Source: Streptomyces sp. NRRL WC-3618 (lineage in GTDB: Bacteria > Actinomycetota > Actinomycetes > Streptomycetales > Streptomycetaceae). Taken from it: 64,000 bases of DNA. The notes beneath the pieces were generated by a model. The model saw only the letters and a program-made list of their open reading frames with translations, was not told where the DNA came from and did no database searches. The stretch lies in assembly GCF_001280005.1 (NCBI RefSeq), contig NZ_LGDW01000467.1:1-64000 (forward strand). Direction: 5' to 3'. A program made the translations under genes and the position numbers. Positions 41,637 through 52,221 of the stretch are shown piece after piece; the stretch's first letter is position 1, and the number at the start of each line of letters is the position of its first letter.

Positions 41637-43217
41637 ATGTACCCGGAGCCGACGGGCGAGGTGCGCATGAGTCTGTCACTGCGCTTCGCCGCCGGATCGC
41701 ACAAAGGCATGATCCGCGAGGGCAACGAGGACTCCGGCTACGCCGGCCCCCGCCTCCTCGCGATCGCCGACGGCATGGGCGGCCAGGCGGCCGGTGAGGT
41801 CGCCTCCTCCGAGGTGATCTCCACGATCGTCGCCCTCGACGACGACGTTCCCGGCTCCGACATCCTCACCTCGCTCGGCACCGCCGTGCAGCGGGCCAAC
41901 GACCAGCTCCGGATGATGGTCGAGGAAGACCCCCAGCTGGAGGGCATGGGCACCACGCTCACCGCCCTCCTGTGGACGGGCCAGCGCCTCGGCCTCGTAC
42001 ACGTGGGCGACTCGCGTGCATACCTCCTCCGCGACGGCGTCCTCACCCAGATCACGCAGGACCACACCTGGGTGCAGCGCCTCGTCGACGAGGGGCGCAT
42101 CACCGAGGAAGAGGCCACCACCCACCCGCAGCGCTCACTCCTCATGCGCGCGCTGGGCAGCGGCGACCACGTCGAACCCGACCTCTCGATCCGTGAGGTC
42201 CGGGCCGGCGACCGGTACCTGATCTGCTCCGACGGGCTGAGCGGGGTCGTGTCCCACCAGACCATGGAGGACACGCTCGCCAGCTACCAGGGCCCCCAGG
42301 AGACCGTGCAGCAGCTCATCGAGCTGGCGCTGCGCGGTGGCGGCCCCGACAACATCACCGTGATCATCGCCGACGTCCTGGACCTCGACACCGGGGACAC
42401 CCTCGCCGGGCAGCTGTCCGACGTGCCCGTGGTGGTCGGCGCGGTCGCTGAGAACCAGCACAACCAGCACCACCTGCACGACGGCGGCGCCATGCAGACG
42501 CCCGCCGGACGCGCCTCCGGGCTCGGCCGGCAGCGGCCCGCGCACGACGGCGGTGGCGGCGAGTTCGGCCCGCCCGGCTCCGGCGACACCACCGGATACG
42601 TCCAGACCGGCGGCGGCTTCGGCGGCTACAGCGACGAGGACTTCGTCAAACCCGGCGCCGGCCGCAGGTGGTTCAAGAGAACCCTCTACATCACCCTCGC
42701 CCTCGCCGTCATCGGCGGCGGCCTGTACGGCGGCTACCGCTGGACGCAGACCCAGTACTACGTCGGCGCCAGCGACAAGCACGTCGCGCTGTATCGGGGC
42801 ATCAACCAGGACCTGGCCTGGATCTCGCTCTCGAAGGTCGAGACGGACCACCCCGAGATCGAACTCAAGTACCTGCCCGCCTATCAGCAGAAGCAGGTCG
42901 AGGGCACCATCACGGAGGGCGGCCTCAAGGACGCCCAGTCGAAGATCTCCGAGCTGGCCACCCAGGCCTCCGCCTGCAAGAAGCAGGAAGCACGGCGCGC
43001 GGCCGACAACGCGAACAACGCCAAGACCGGCGAGGGCGAGGCCGGCGGCACCACGGGAACCACCCGTACCGCCGCCACGTCCAAGGCAACGCCGAGCCCG
43101 ACGACGCCGCCCGGATCGGCGTCGCCGTCCCCGTCCACAACCGCACCCACTCCCACACCCGGCCCCAGCCTCTCCGAGGAAGAGCAGAAGCTGGTCTCGC
43201 TGTGCGGTAAGCAGTAG
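41637..43217 (+). CDS. pstP: PstP: PP2C-type Ser/Thr phosphatase
   Basis: About 526 residues from the ATG at 41637; the ATG at 41667 (MSLSLRFAAG), with GAGG 6 bases upstream, is also credible. PP2C motifs are complete: GMIREGNEDSGYAG, LLAIADGMGGQAAGEVAS, LGLVHVGDSRAYLLRDG, GGGPDNITVIIADV, with the metal-binding Asp residues. A cytoplasmic linker, one transmembrane helix (RTLYITLALAVIGGGLYGGY) and an extracellular domain ending in a Thr/Pro/Ser-rich tail follow. It dephosphorylates PknB and its partners. Confidence 0.94.
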   Translation: MYPEPTGEVRMSLSLRFAAGSHKGMIREGNEDSGYAGPRLLAIADGMGGQAAGEVASSEVISTIVALDDDVPGSDILTSLGTAVQRANDQLRMMVEEDPQLEGMGTTLTALLWTGQRLGLVHVGDSRAYLLRDGVLTQITQDHTWVQRLVDEGRITEEEATTHPQRSLLMRALGSGDHVEPDLSIREVRAGDRYLICSDGLSGVVSHQTMEDTLASYQGPQETVQQLIELALRGGGPDNITVIIADVLDLDTGDTLAGQLSDVPVVVGAVAENQHNQHHLHDGGAMQTPAGRASGLGRQRPAHDGGGGEFGPPGSGDTTGYVQTGGGFGGYSDEDFVKPGAGRRWFKRTLYITLALAVIGGGLYGGYRWTQTQYYVGASDKHVALYRGINQDLAWISLSKVETDHPEIELKYLPAYQQKQVEGTITEGGLKDAQSKISELATQASACKKQEARRAADNANNAKTGEGEAGGTTGTTRTAATSKATPSPTTPPGSASPSPSTTAPTPTPGPSLSEEEQKLVSLCGKQ

Positions 43218-43244
43218 GCAAGCCGTGAGGGGCCACTTCATACG

Positions 43245-44684
43245 ATGAGCAGTACAACCAACGCTTCGCAGCACCACACGTCCACGATCGGCGCGATCGG
43301 CACCCCGAGCCGACGCAACACCGAACTGGCACTCCTGGTGTTCGCCGTCGTCATCCCGGTGTTCGCCTACATCAACGTGGGCCTGGCCATCAACGACAAG
43401 ATCCCGGCCGGGCTACTCGCTTACGGCGTCGGCCTCGGCCTGATCGCCGGCATCGGCCACCTCGTCGTACGCAAGTTCGCCCCGTACGCCGACCCACTGT
43501 TGCTGCCCCTGGCCACGCTGCTCAACGGTGTCGGACTGGTGGTCATCTGGCGGCTGGACCAGTCCCCGAAGCTCCAGCGGCTTCCCAACTACGTCGAAGC
43601 GGCCCCCCGCCAGCTGCTGAACTCGGCACTGGGCGTCGCCCTGTTCGTGGCGGTGCTGATGCTCCTCAAGGATCACCGCATCCTCCAGCGCTACACGTAC
43701 ATCTCCATGGCCGGAGCCGTGGTCCTGCTGGTCCTGCCGCTGGTCCCGGGCCTCGGCTTCGACAACTTCGGCGCCAAGATCTGGATCAAGATCCCCGGCC
43801 TGGGAAGCGTCCAGCCCGGTGAGTTCGCGAAGATCGCCCTCGCTGTCTTCTTCGCCGGCTACCTGATGGTGAAACGCGACGCGCTCGCCCTCGCCAGCCG
43901 CCGCTTCATGGGCCTGTACCTGCCCCGGGGCCGCGACCTCGGTCCGATCATCGTGGTCTGGATCATCTCGATCCTGATCCTGGTCTTCGAGACCGACCTC
44001 GGTACCTCGCTGCTGTTCTTCGGAATGTTCATCATCATGCTGTACGTGGCCACCGAGCGGACCAGCTGGATCGTCTTCGGTCTGCTGATGTCGGCGGTCG
44101 GCGCGGTCGGCGTCGCCAGCTTCGAATCGCACGTCCAGCAGCGCGTCCAAGCCTGGCTCGACCCGAAGAACGAATACCTCCTCAGCCTGAAGGGCGTCGG
44201 GGGTCACACCATGCAGTCCATGCAGGCCCTGTGGGCCTTCGGCTCCGGCGGCACCCTCGGCACCGGGCTCGGCCAGGGCAACTCCGACCTCATCGGCTTC
44301 GCCGCCAACTCCGACTTCATCCTCGCCACCTTCGGCGAGGAACTCGGCCTGGCCGGCGTCATGGCGATCCTGCTCATCTACGGCCTGATCGTGGAACGCG
44401 GCATTCGCACCGCCCTCGCCGCTCGCGACCCCTTCGGCAAGCTCCTCGCCATCGGCCTCTCAGGCGCTTTCGCGATCCAGGTCTTCGTTGTCGCCGGCGG
44501 CGTCATGGGCCTGATCCCGCTGACCGGTATGACGATGCCGTTCCTGGCGTACGGCGGTTCCTCCGTCATGGCCAACTGGGCCCTCATCGGCATCCTGCTC
44601 AGAATCAGCGACACCGCGCGCCGTCCCGCGCCCGCCCCGGCCCCCAGCCCCGACGCCGAGATGACCCAGGTGGTCCGACCGTGA
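43245..44684 (+). CDS. rodA: RodA/FtsW-family SEDS glycosyltransferase
   Basis: A 479-residue protein with about ten to twelve transmembrane helices (NTELALLVFAVVIPVFAYIN, YISMAGAVVLLVLPLVPG, IIVVWIISILILVFETDLGTS). SEDS motifs: the ETDLGTSLLFFGMF region with the catalytic Asp, QSMQALWAFGSGGTLGTGLG and PLTGMTMPFLAYGGSSVMAN. It polymerises glycan strands from lipid II together with the transpeptidase encoded next, whose GTG start overlaps its stop (GTGA). Confidence 0.95.
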   Translation: MSSTTNASQHHTSTIGAIGTPSRRNTELALLVFAVVIPVFAYINVGLAINDKIPAGLLAYGVGLGLIAGIGHLVVRKFAPYADPLLLPLATLLNGVGLVVIWRLDQSPKLQRLPNYVEAAPRQLLNSALGVALFVAVLMLLKDHRILQRYTYISMAGAVVLLVLPLVPGLGFDNFGAKIWIKIPGLGSVQPGEFAKIALAVFFAGYLMVKRDALALASRRFMGLYLPRGRDLGPIIVVWIISILILVFETDLGTSLLFFGMFIIMLYVATERTSWIVFGLLMSAVGAVGVASFESHVQQRVQAWLDPKNEYLLSLKGVGGHTMQSMQALWAFGSGGTLGTGLGQGNSDLIGFAANSDFILATFGEELGLAGVMAILLIYGLIVERGIRTALAARDPFGKLLAIGLSGAFAIQVFVVAGGVMGLIPLTGMTMPFLAYGGSSVMANWALIGILLRISDTARRPAPAPAPSPDAEMTQVVRP

Positions 44685-46153
44685 ACAAGCCCCTGCGCCG
44701 GATCGCGCTCTTCTGCGGCCTCCTCGTGCTCGCCCTGCTTGTCCGCGACAACTGGATCCAGTACGTCCGGGCGGACGAGCTCAAGGACGACAAGTACAAC
44801 CGTCGTGTCGCCATCGAGCGGTACGCCACCCCCCGCGGCAACATCATCGTCGACGGAGAGGCGATCACCGGCTCCACCACGTCCAAGAGCAGCGACTTCG
44901 AGTACAAGCGCACCTACAAGGACGGCCCCATGTGGGCCCCCGTCACGGGCTACGCCTCGCAGGCGTTCGGCGCGACGCAGCTCGAGTCCATCGACGACGG
45001 CATCCTCACCGGCAACGACGACCGGCTCTTCTTCCGCAACACCCTCGACATGATCACGGGCAAGAAGAAGCAGGGCGGCAACGTCGTCACCACCCTCAAC
45101 GCCGCCGCCCAGAAGGCCGCGTACGACGGCCTCAAGGAGCGCGGCAAGGGCGCCGTGGCCGCGATCGACCCGTCGACCGGCGCGATCCTGGCCCTGGCGT
45201 CGTTCCCCTCGTACGACCCCTCGACGTTCGCCGGGAACTCGAACGACGACGCGAAGGCCTGGCAGAAGCTCCAGAAGAAGGCCGACCCCAACGACCCCAT
45301 GCTCAACCGGGCCCTGCGCGACATCTACCCGCCCGGCTCCACCTTCAAGGTCGTGACGGCGGCCGCCGCCCTCGAGAACGGCCTCTACACGGACGCCGAC
45401 GAGAAGACGGACTCGCCGCTCCCCTACAACCTGCCCACCACCTCGACCCCGCTGAAGAACGAGGGGACCATCCCCTGCAAGAACGCGACCATGCGCGTCG
45501 CGCTGCAGTTCTCCTGCAACACCGTGTTCGGCAAGATCGGCGCCGACCTCGGTAGGGACAAGATGCTCGAGGAGGCCAAGAAGTTCGGCTTCAACTCCGA
45601 GCAGTTCATCCCGGTCCGCTCCGCCGCCTCCAACTTCCCCGAGAAGATGGACAAGCCGCAGACCGCCCTCAGCTCCATCGGCCAGTTCGAGACGGCGACG
45701 ACCCCGCTGCAGATGGCCATGGTCGCCTCCGCGGTCGCCAATGACGGCAAGCTGATGAAGCCGTACATGGTCGACAAGCTCCAGGCCCCCAACATCGACG
45801 TGCTCCAGCAGACGGAGCCCGAGGAGATGAGCCAGCCCCTGTCCTCCAAGAACGCCCAGACCCTCCAGTCGATGATGGAGACGGTCGTCAAGGACGGCAC
45901 CGGCAAGAAGGCGCAGATCAGCGGCGTGACCGTCGGCGGTAAGACCGGCACCGCCCAGCACGGCGTCGACAACAGCGAGAAGCCGTACGCCTGGTTCATC
46001 TCCTACGCCAAACTCGCCGACGGCAGCTCACCCGTCGCCGTGGCGGTCGTCGTCGAGGACGACGGCGCCGTCCGCGACAACATCTCGGGCGGCGGTCTGG
46101 CCGCGCCCATCGCCAAGAGCGTGATGGAGGCGGTCATCCAGAGCAAGCAGTGA
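44681..46153 (+). CDS. pbpA: PbpA: class B penicillin-binding protein (D,D-transpeptidase)
   Basis: 490 residues from a GTG at 44681. An N-terminal membrane anchor (IALFCGLLVLALLVRDNWIQ), the dimerisation domain with ATPRGNIIVDG, then the transpeptidase domain with all three active-site motifs: S-x-x-K in PPGSTFKVVT, SCN in LQFSCNTVFGKIG and KTG in VGGKTGTAQH. It cross-links peptidoglycan and pairs with the SEDS protein. In mycobacteria PbpA is phosphorylated by PknB, encoded next. Confidence 0.96.
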   Translation: MNKPLRRIALFCGLLVLALLVRDNWIQYVRADELKDDKYNRRVAIERYATPRGNIIVDGEAITGSTTSKSSDFEYKRTYKDGPMWAPVTGYASQAFGATQLESIDDGILTGNDDRLFFRNTLDMITGKKKQGGNVVTTLNAAAQKAAYDGLKERGKGAVAAIDPSTGAILALASFPSYDPSTFAGNSNDDAKAWQKLQKKADPNDPMLNRALRDIYPPGSTFKVVTAAAALENGLYTDADEKTDSPLPYNLPTTSTPLKNEGTIPCKNATMRVALQFSCNTVFGKIGADLGRDKMLEEAKKFGFNSEQFIPVRSAASNFPEKMDKPQTALSSIGQFETATTPLQMAMVASAVANDGKLMKPYMVDKLQAPNIDVLQQTEPEEMSQPLSSKNAQTLQSMMETVVKDGTGKKAQISGVTVGGKTGTAQHGVDNSEKPYAWFISYAKLADGSSPVAVAVVVEDDGAVRDNISGGGLAAPIAKSVMEAVIQSKQ

Positions 46154-46323
46154 GAGCCCCGTCACGCCCCCTTCACATCGGTGCACGTTGCGATACCGGT
46201 CCGGTATCGGCTGACGGGCTTGGCCAGGTCACACAAATGAACCCGGGTACCGTATGCCCGGACGGCACAGCCGGACCACACACAGGTGCGGTCGGGACCG
46301 ACGGAGAGGGCTGGTAGGAAGCT

Positions 46324-48330
<2,007 letters not shown>

Positions 48331-48348
48331 CCGTTTGTCACGTGAGAC

Positions 48349-48388
48349 GGGCCCCGGCACTCGAGATGAGTGCCGGGGCCCGCTTTTT
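48349..48388 (+). terminator. Rho-independent terminator of the pknB operon
   Basis: GGGCCCCGGCACTC and its complement form a 14-base-pair stem with a 5-base loop, followed by GCTTTTT. It separates pknB from the convergent sortase gene. Confidence 0.9.
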
Positions 48389-48420
48389 CCCGCAGCCTTC
48401 TTACCAAGGAGCCGGTTTCT

Positions 48421-49179
48421 TCATCCCAGTTCCTTCGGTGGTGTCCGGTCGCTGTCCACCTTCTCCACCCGCACCAGCTCCCCCCACACGATGTACCGGT
48501 ACTCCGAGGTGAACACCGGGGTGCAGGTGGTCAGCGTGATGTACCGTCCCGCCTTCCGCTTCCCCGACTCCTTCGGTACCGCCGACAGCACCTGGACGTT
48601 GTACTTCGAGGTCTCCGGGAGGGTGGCGTAGACCTTGTAGACGTACCACTCGTTCTTCGTCTCGAAGACGATCGGGTCGCCCTTCTTCAGCTTGTCGATG
48701 TTGTGGAACTTGGCTCCGTGGCCGTCCCGGTGTGCCGCCAGTGCGAAGTTGCCCTGCTTCGCCTGCGGAAGCGCCGACTTGACCGGGTCCACGTAGTAGC
48801 CGGCGACCCCGTCGTTCAGGACCTTCGACGACGTGCCCTTCTTGACCAGGACCTCGCCGTTCCTCATCGCCGGGACGTGCAGGAAGCCGATGCCGTCCTT
48901 GGTGTCCAGCGCGCCGGGGCCCGTGTCGACCTCATCACCGTCGGCCCAGTGGTCGCGGACCTGGTCGCCCTGTTTGTTCGCCTCACGGTCCGCGACGACG
49001 TTCGTCCACCAGAGGGAGTACGCGACGAACAGGCCGAGCACCAGGCCCGCCGTGATGAGTAGTTCACCGAAGAGGCTCACCGCGGTGGCCAGTTTGCGGC
49101 CCATGCGCCGCGGGCGGGCCTGCGACGGGGAAACCTCGGGGCCGGCGGTCTGCTCGTCGTGGTCCGTCGTCGCTGCCAC
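48421..49179 (-). CDS. srtE: Class E sortase
   Basis: A 252-residue sortase: basic N-terminus, membrane anchor (LATAVSLFGELLITAGLVLG, LFVAYSLWWT) and a catalytic domain with His in FALAAHRDGHGAKF, the active-site Cys in YITLTTCTPVFTSEYRYIVW and the Arg shortly after. Class E sortases of high-GC Gram-positives cut LAXTG signals and anchor long chaplins to the wall. By position next to pknB this corresponds to the S. coelicolor SrtE1/SrtE2 pair. Followed upstream by a second sortase gene. Confidence 0.94.
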   Translation of the reverse strand: MAATTDHDEQTAGPEVSPSQARPRRMGRKLATAVSLFGELLITAGLVLGLFVAYSLWWTNVVADREANKQGDQVRDHWADGDEVDTGPGALDTKDGIGFLHVPAMRNGEVLVKKGTSSKVLNDGVAGYYVDPVKSALPQAKQGNFALAAHRDGHGAKFHNIDKLKKGDPIVFETKNEWYVYKVYATLPETSKYNVQVLSAVPKESGKRKAGRYITLTTCTPVFTSEYRYIVWGELVRVEKVDSDRTPPKELG

Positions 49180-49226
49180 TCTTCATCTGCCCTAACTGCT
49201 ACTGCACAAGCCCGCCACCGTCGCCG

Positions 49227-50606
49227 CTACTGCAGCAAGGCATCCGGCTTGCCCTTGCTGCGCGGCCGTTCCTCGACCATCTTGCCCCACACGATCATCC
49301 GGTACTTACTGGTGAATTCCGGCGTACACGTCGTGAGGGTGATGTAGCGGCCGGGCCCGGTGAAGCCCGAGCCTTTCGGAATCGGGTTCAGGACGCTCGT
49401 GTTGCTCGGCGACGTGACCGGCAGGATCGACTCCATCTTGTAGACGTAGTACTTGTCCTGCGTCTCCACGACGATCGCGTCGCCCTTGTTCAGCCGGTTG
49501 ATGTACCGGAACGGCTCGCCGTGCGTGTTGCGGTGGCCCGCGAGCCCGAAGTTGCCGGTCGCCGCGGACGGCATCGCCGTGGTGAGGCCGCCCTCCGCGT
49601 AGTGGCCGACCATGCCCCGGTCCAGCACGTCCTTCTTGCTGGTGCCCTCCGCGATCGGCACCACCACGTCCAGCTTGGGAATGTCCAGAATGGCGAAGCC
49701 CTGCCCCGGCTCGAACACTCCCGGCGCGCGCTTCCCGCTCGCCCAGTCGTCCTGGAGGCTGGTCGTCTCGCTCCCGGCCTGCGCGTGCGCCCGTACGTTC
49801 GTCCACCACAGCTGGTAGGTCACGAACAGCAGCATCAGCACGCCGGTGGTGATGAACACCTCACCGATCGCACGGCTCGCCATCACGCCCATGCCCGGCT
49901 TCTGCGCCCGGGCGGCCTGCCGGGCCGCCATGCGCGAGAGGGGCGCCCCGCCCGCCGCGGACTCGGCGGTCGTCTCCGATGCCTCCTGCGGGCCCCCAGG
50001 GCGCCCGTGGCGGGACTTGGCGGCCTTCCTGCGCGCCGCACGCCCTCCGCCCTCAGAAGCGCCCTCAGAGGCGCCTGTGGCCCCTGTGGCTGCCGAGGCG
50101 GCAGAACGCGGGCCGTCGTGGCCGTCGTCGGCTATTCGCGGCGCCTCGGGACGCAGATCGGGAGGCAGGTCGTTCAGCCGGAGCGCCACGGTCTCCTGGT
50201 CGACGGGCGGGAGAACCACGGTGGGAGGCGCGAGAAGGGCCGCGGGCGGCGCGTACGGCGCCTGCTCCTCGTACACCCCCACCTGCCAGTCCTGCGCGTA
50301 CCCCCGCGCGTCGTACCCCGACTCCGGTCCCGGATCCCGGTGCTCCGCCGCCCCTCGCTCGGCCGAGGCGTCGTAGGGCCGCCCATGACCACTGCGCCTG
50401 CGCCGACCCCGCGCGCGGGGCGGCGGCGCAGGCGGATCGTTACGCTGCGCCGGCAACGGGTCGCTCAGCGGGTCCACCAGCCCGTCCACCGCCGCCTCGA
50501 ACGCGCCAGGCGCCTCGTACGGCTGCTGCTGCCCGTACGAGGTTCCCTGGTCGCCGGTGTCTCCGTAGCCGGAGCCGGACTCGCGCTCGGGGCGCAGGGC
50601 GGTCAC
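49227..50606 (-). CDS. srtE: Class E sortase with a long cytoplasmic N-terminal extension
   Basis: A 459-residue protein. About 230 residues of disordered, Pro/Ala/Arg/Glu-rich sequence precede the membrane helix (EVFITTGVLMLLFVTYQLWW). The sortase domain has His in FGLAGHRNTHGEPF and the active site YITLTTCTPEFTSKYRMIVW. The sortase domain is very similar to the one at 48421, so they are recent paralogues or a functional pair. The GTG start at 50606 overlaps the TrpG-like gene's stop by 4 bases, which favours this long form over internal starts. Confidence 0.92.
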   Translation of the reverse strand: MTALRPERESGSGYGDTGDQGTSYGQQQPYEAPGAFEAAVDGLVDPLSDPLPAQRNDPPAPPPRARGRRRRSGHGRPYDASAERGAAEHRDPGPESGYDARGYAQDWQVGVYEEQAPYAPPAALLAPPTVVLPPVDQETVALRLNDLPPDLRPEAPRIADDGHDGPRSAASAATGATGASEGASEGGGRAARRKAAKSRHGRPGGPQEASETTAESAAGGAPLSRMAARQAARAQKPGMGVMASRAIGEVFITTGVLMLLFVTYQLWWTNVRAHAQAGSETTSLQDDWASGKRAPGVFEPGQGFAILDIPKLDVVVPIAEGTSKKDVLDRGMVGHYAEGGLTTAMPSAATGNFGLAGHRNTHGEPFRYINRLNKGDAIVVETQDKYYVYKMESILPVTSPSNTSVLNPIPKGSGFTGPGRYITLTTCTPEFTSKYRMIVWGKMVEERPRSKGKPDALLQ

Positions 50607-51241
50607 GCCGTGGCCCTGCCCACCACCGGGGCGAGCCCCTCAGACCTCGCCACAGCGCCCTGGTCACCGCACTCCGCCAGCCAGTTGGCCAGCATCAGGT
50701 GACCGTGCTCCGTCAGCACCGACTCGGGGTGGAACTGCACACCCTCGACCGGGAGCTCACGGTGTCTGAGGCCCATGATGATGCCGTCGTGCGTACGGGC
50801 GGTCACCTCGAGCTCGGCCGGGACCGTCTCCGGTTCCGCCGCCAGGGAGTGGTAGCGGGTCGCCGTGAAAGGGCTCGGCAGACCGGCGAACACGCCCCTG
50901 CCCTCGTGTTCCACGAGGGACGTCTTGCCGTGCAGCAGCTCGGGCGCACGGTCCACCACACCGCCGTACGCCACCTGCATCGACTGCATGCCCAGGCAGA
51001 CACCGAACACCGGCACCCCGGTGGCCGCGCAGTGGCGGACCATCTCGATGCAGACCCCGGCTTCCTCAGGCGTACCCGGACCCGGCGACAGCAGCACACC
51101 GTCGAAGCCGTCCTGCGCGTGCGCGGTCGACACCTCGTCGTTGCGCAGCACCTCGCACTCGGCGCCCAGCTGGTACAGGTACTGGACCAGGTTGAAAACG
51201 AAGCTGTCGTAGTTGTCGACGACGAGAATCCGTGCGCTCAC
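50603..51241 (-). CDS. TrpG/PabA-type glutamine amidotransferase
   Basis: A 212-residue class I amidotransferase: ILVVDNYDSFVFNLVQYLYQ, LLSPGPGTPEEAG, nucleophile Cys in VFGVCLGMQSMQVAYGG, and the His-Glu of VEGVQFHPESVLTEHGH. It would supply ammonia to anthranilate or aminodeoxychorismate synthase; the partner gene is not here. The GTG start at 51241 overlaps the small membrane protein's stop (GTGA), and its stop overlaps the sortase start. Its presence between sortase genes is conserved in Streptomyces but functionally unexplained. Confidence 0.93.
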   Translation of the reverse strand: MSARILVVDNYDSFVFNLVQYLYQLGAECEVLRNDEVSTAHAQDGFDGVLLSPGPGTPEEAGVCIEMVRHCAATGVPVFGVCLGMQSMQVAYGGVVDRAPELLHGKTSLVEHEGRGVFAGLPSPFTATRYHSLAAEPETVPAELEVTARTHDGIIMGLRHRELPVEGVQFHPESVLTEHGHLMLANWLAECGDQGAVARSEGLAPVVGRATA

Positions 51242-51399
51242 TGGTCGTTCACCGTCACATCGTTGAAGGGGAGGAGAGGCTCGGCCCACGGGAAGACGTA
51301 CTGGAAGAGCACGTAGACAACCGCCAGCGCCAGCACGAGGGAAAGCAGTGCCTTCACCCACGCGTTCCCTGGCAGATGCCGCCAGATCCAGCCGTACAT
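51238..51399 (-). CDS. 53-residue single-span membrane protein
   Basis: Starts at the ATG at 51399 with GGAAGGGA 5 bases upstream. MYGWIWRHLPGNAWVKALLS is followed by the helix LVLALAVVYVLFQYVFPWAE and a short outer tail (PLLPFNDVTVNDQ). Its stop overlaps the GTG of the TrpG-like gene by 4 bases. Size, signals and coupling argue it is real. Function unknown; the place beside sortases suggests an envelope role. Confidence 0.8.
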   Translation of the reverse strand: MYGWIWRHLPGNAWVKALLSLVLALAVVYVLFQYVFPWAEPLLPFNDVTVNDQ

Positions 51400-51464
51400 G
51401 CCGTCCCTTCCGTCGCCCACGGCACCCGACTCGCGGCACCGGACTCACGCCGTACGTCACCAGA

Positions 51465-52181
51465 TTAACGGCGCAGCGCCGCAGGTTTCCCGGCCTCCAC
51501 AGGCTGTGTGGAATCCAGGTGCGCCCAGACGATCAGCCGATGACTGTGTCCCCACTCCGGATCGCACGTGGTCAGCGTGAGGTAACGACCCGAACGCGTG
51601 TACCCGCTCTTACGTGGCACAGGATCGATCACCTCAACGTCCGCGGGCACGGTTTTGTAGGGGCCTTTGTCGATCCTGTACGTGAACCACGTCGTCCCGT
51701 CCGTCAGCACCACCGCGTCCCCCCGTCGCAGCCTCGGGAAGTCCTTGAACGGATCGCCGTACGTACGCCGGTGGCCGGCGACGGAGAAGTTGCCCTCCTG
51801 GCCGAGCCGCGCGGTGGTGGCGTAGTGGCCGAGGCCCTTCTTCAAGGTGTTCGTTTTCGTGCCTTCGAGCACGGGCTTGTTCCACGTGAAACCAAGCCGC
51901 GGGATGTACATGATCGCGAAGGGTCTGCCCGAGGTGTAGGGCCCTGGGGGCATCGGGCCGGTCGGGCGCATGGTGCTCGCGGGGGTGGCCGGCGTCCGCG
52001 GTGGCGCCTGCGTCACCGTGTCGTTCGACCACTGCTCCTGTAACTGGTGGATCTGGTCGTCCATGACGCTGTCGGCCGTCACGCCCGTCCAGAACAGCAC
52101 GTACACGACGAAGAGCACGATCAACGTGCCCGTCGTGACGCACAGTTCACTGACCGTCCTGATGATCACGCGCCCCGACAC
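51465..52181 (-). CDS. srtE: Third class E-like sortase
   Basis: A 238-residue sortase from a GTG at 52181: anchor LCVTTGTLIVLFVVYVLFWT, His in FSVAGHRRTYGDPFKDF, catalytic Cys in YLTLTTCDPEWGHSHRLIVW. After the Cys it has Asp-Pro where the other two have Thr-Pro, and the loop before the Arg differs, so its substrate is probably different. It has its own transcript, 66 bases upstream of the small membrane protein start. Confidence 0.92.
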   Translation of the reverse strand: MSGRVIIRTVSELCVTTGTLIVLFVVYVLFWTGVTADSVMDDQIHQLQEQWSNDTVTQAPPRTPATPASTMRPTGPMPPGPYTSGRPFAIMYIPRLGFTWNKPVLEGTKTNTLKKGLGHYATTARLGQEGNFSVAGHRRTYGDPFKDFPRLRRGDAVVLTDGTTWFTYRIDKGPYKTVPADVEVIDPVPRKSGYTRSGRYLTLTTCDPEWGHSHRLIVWAHLDSTQPVEAGKPAALRR

Positions 52182-52221
52182 AGGCCCCCCAGCGGTGCTG
52201 CCAGCTGTCCGGCTGTTCCAG

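Noticed and set aside
48331..48348. CACGTG-containing sequence (TTTGTCACGTGAGACGG) after pknB as a further parS
   Set aside because: The inner bases do not fit TTTCACGTGAAA; the arms mismatch at several positions.
51878..51893. parS-like sequence TGTTCCACGTGAAACC inside the third sortase gene
   Set aside because: Two mismatches to the consensus, one in the inner core, and it encodes conserved-looking sortase residues (TWNK). Not counted as parS without ParB-binding data.
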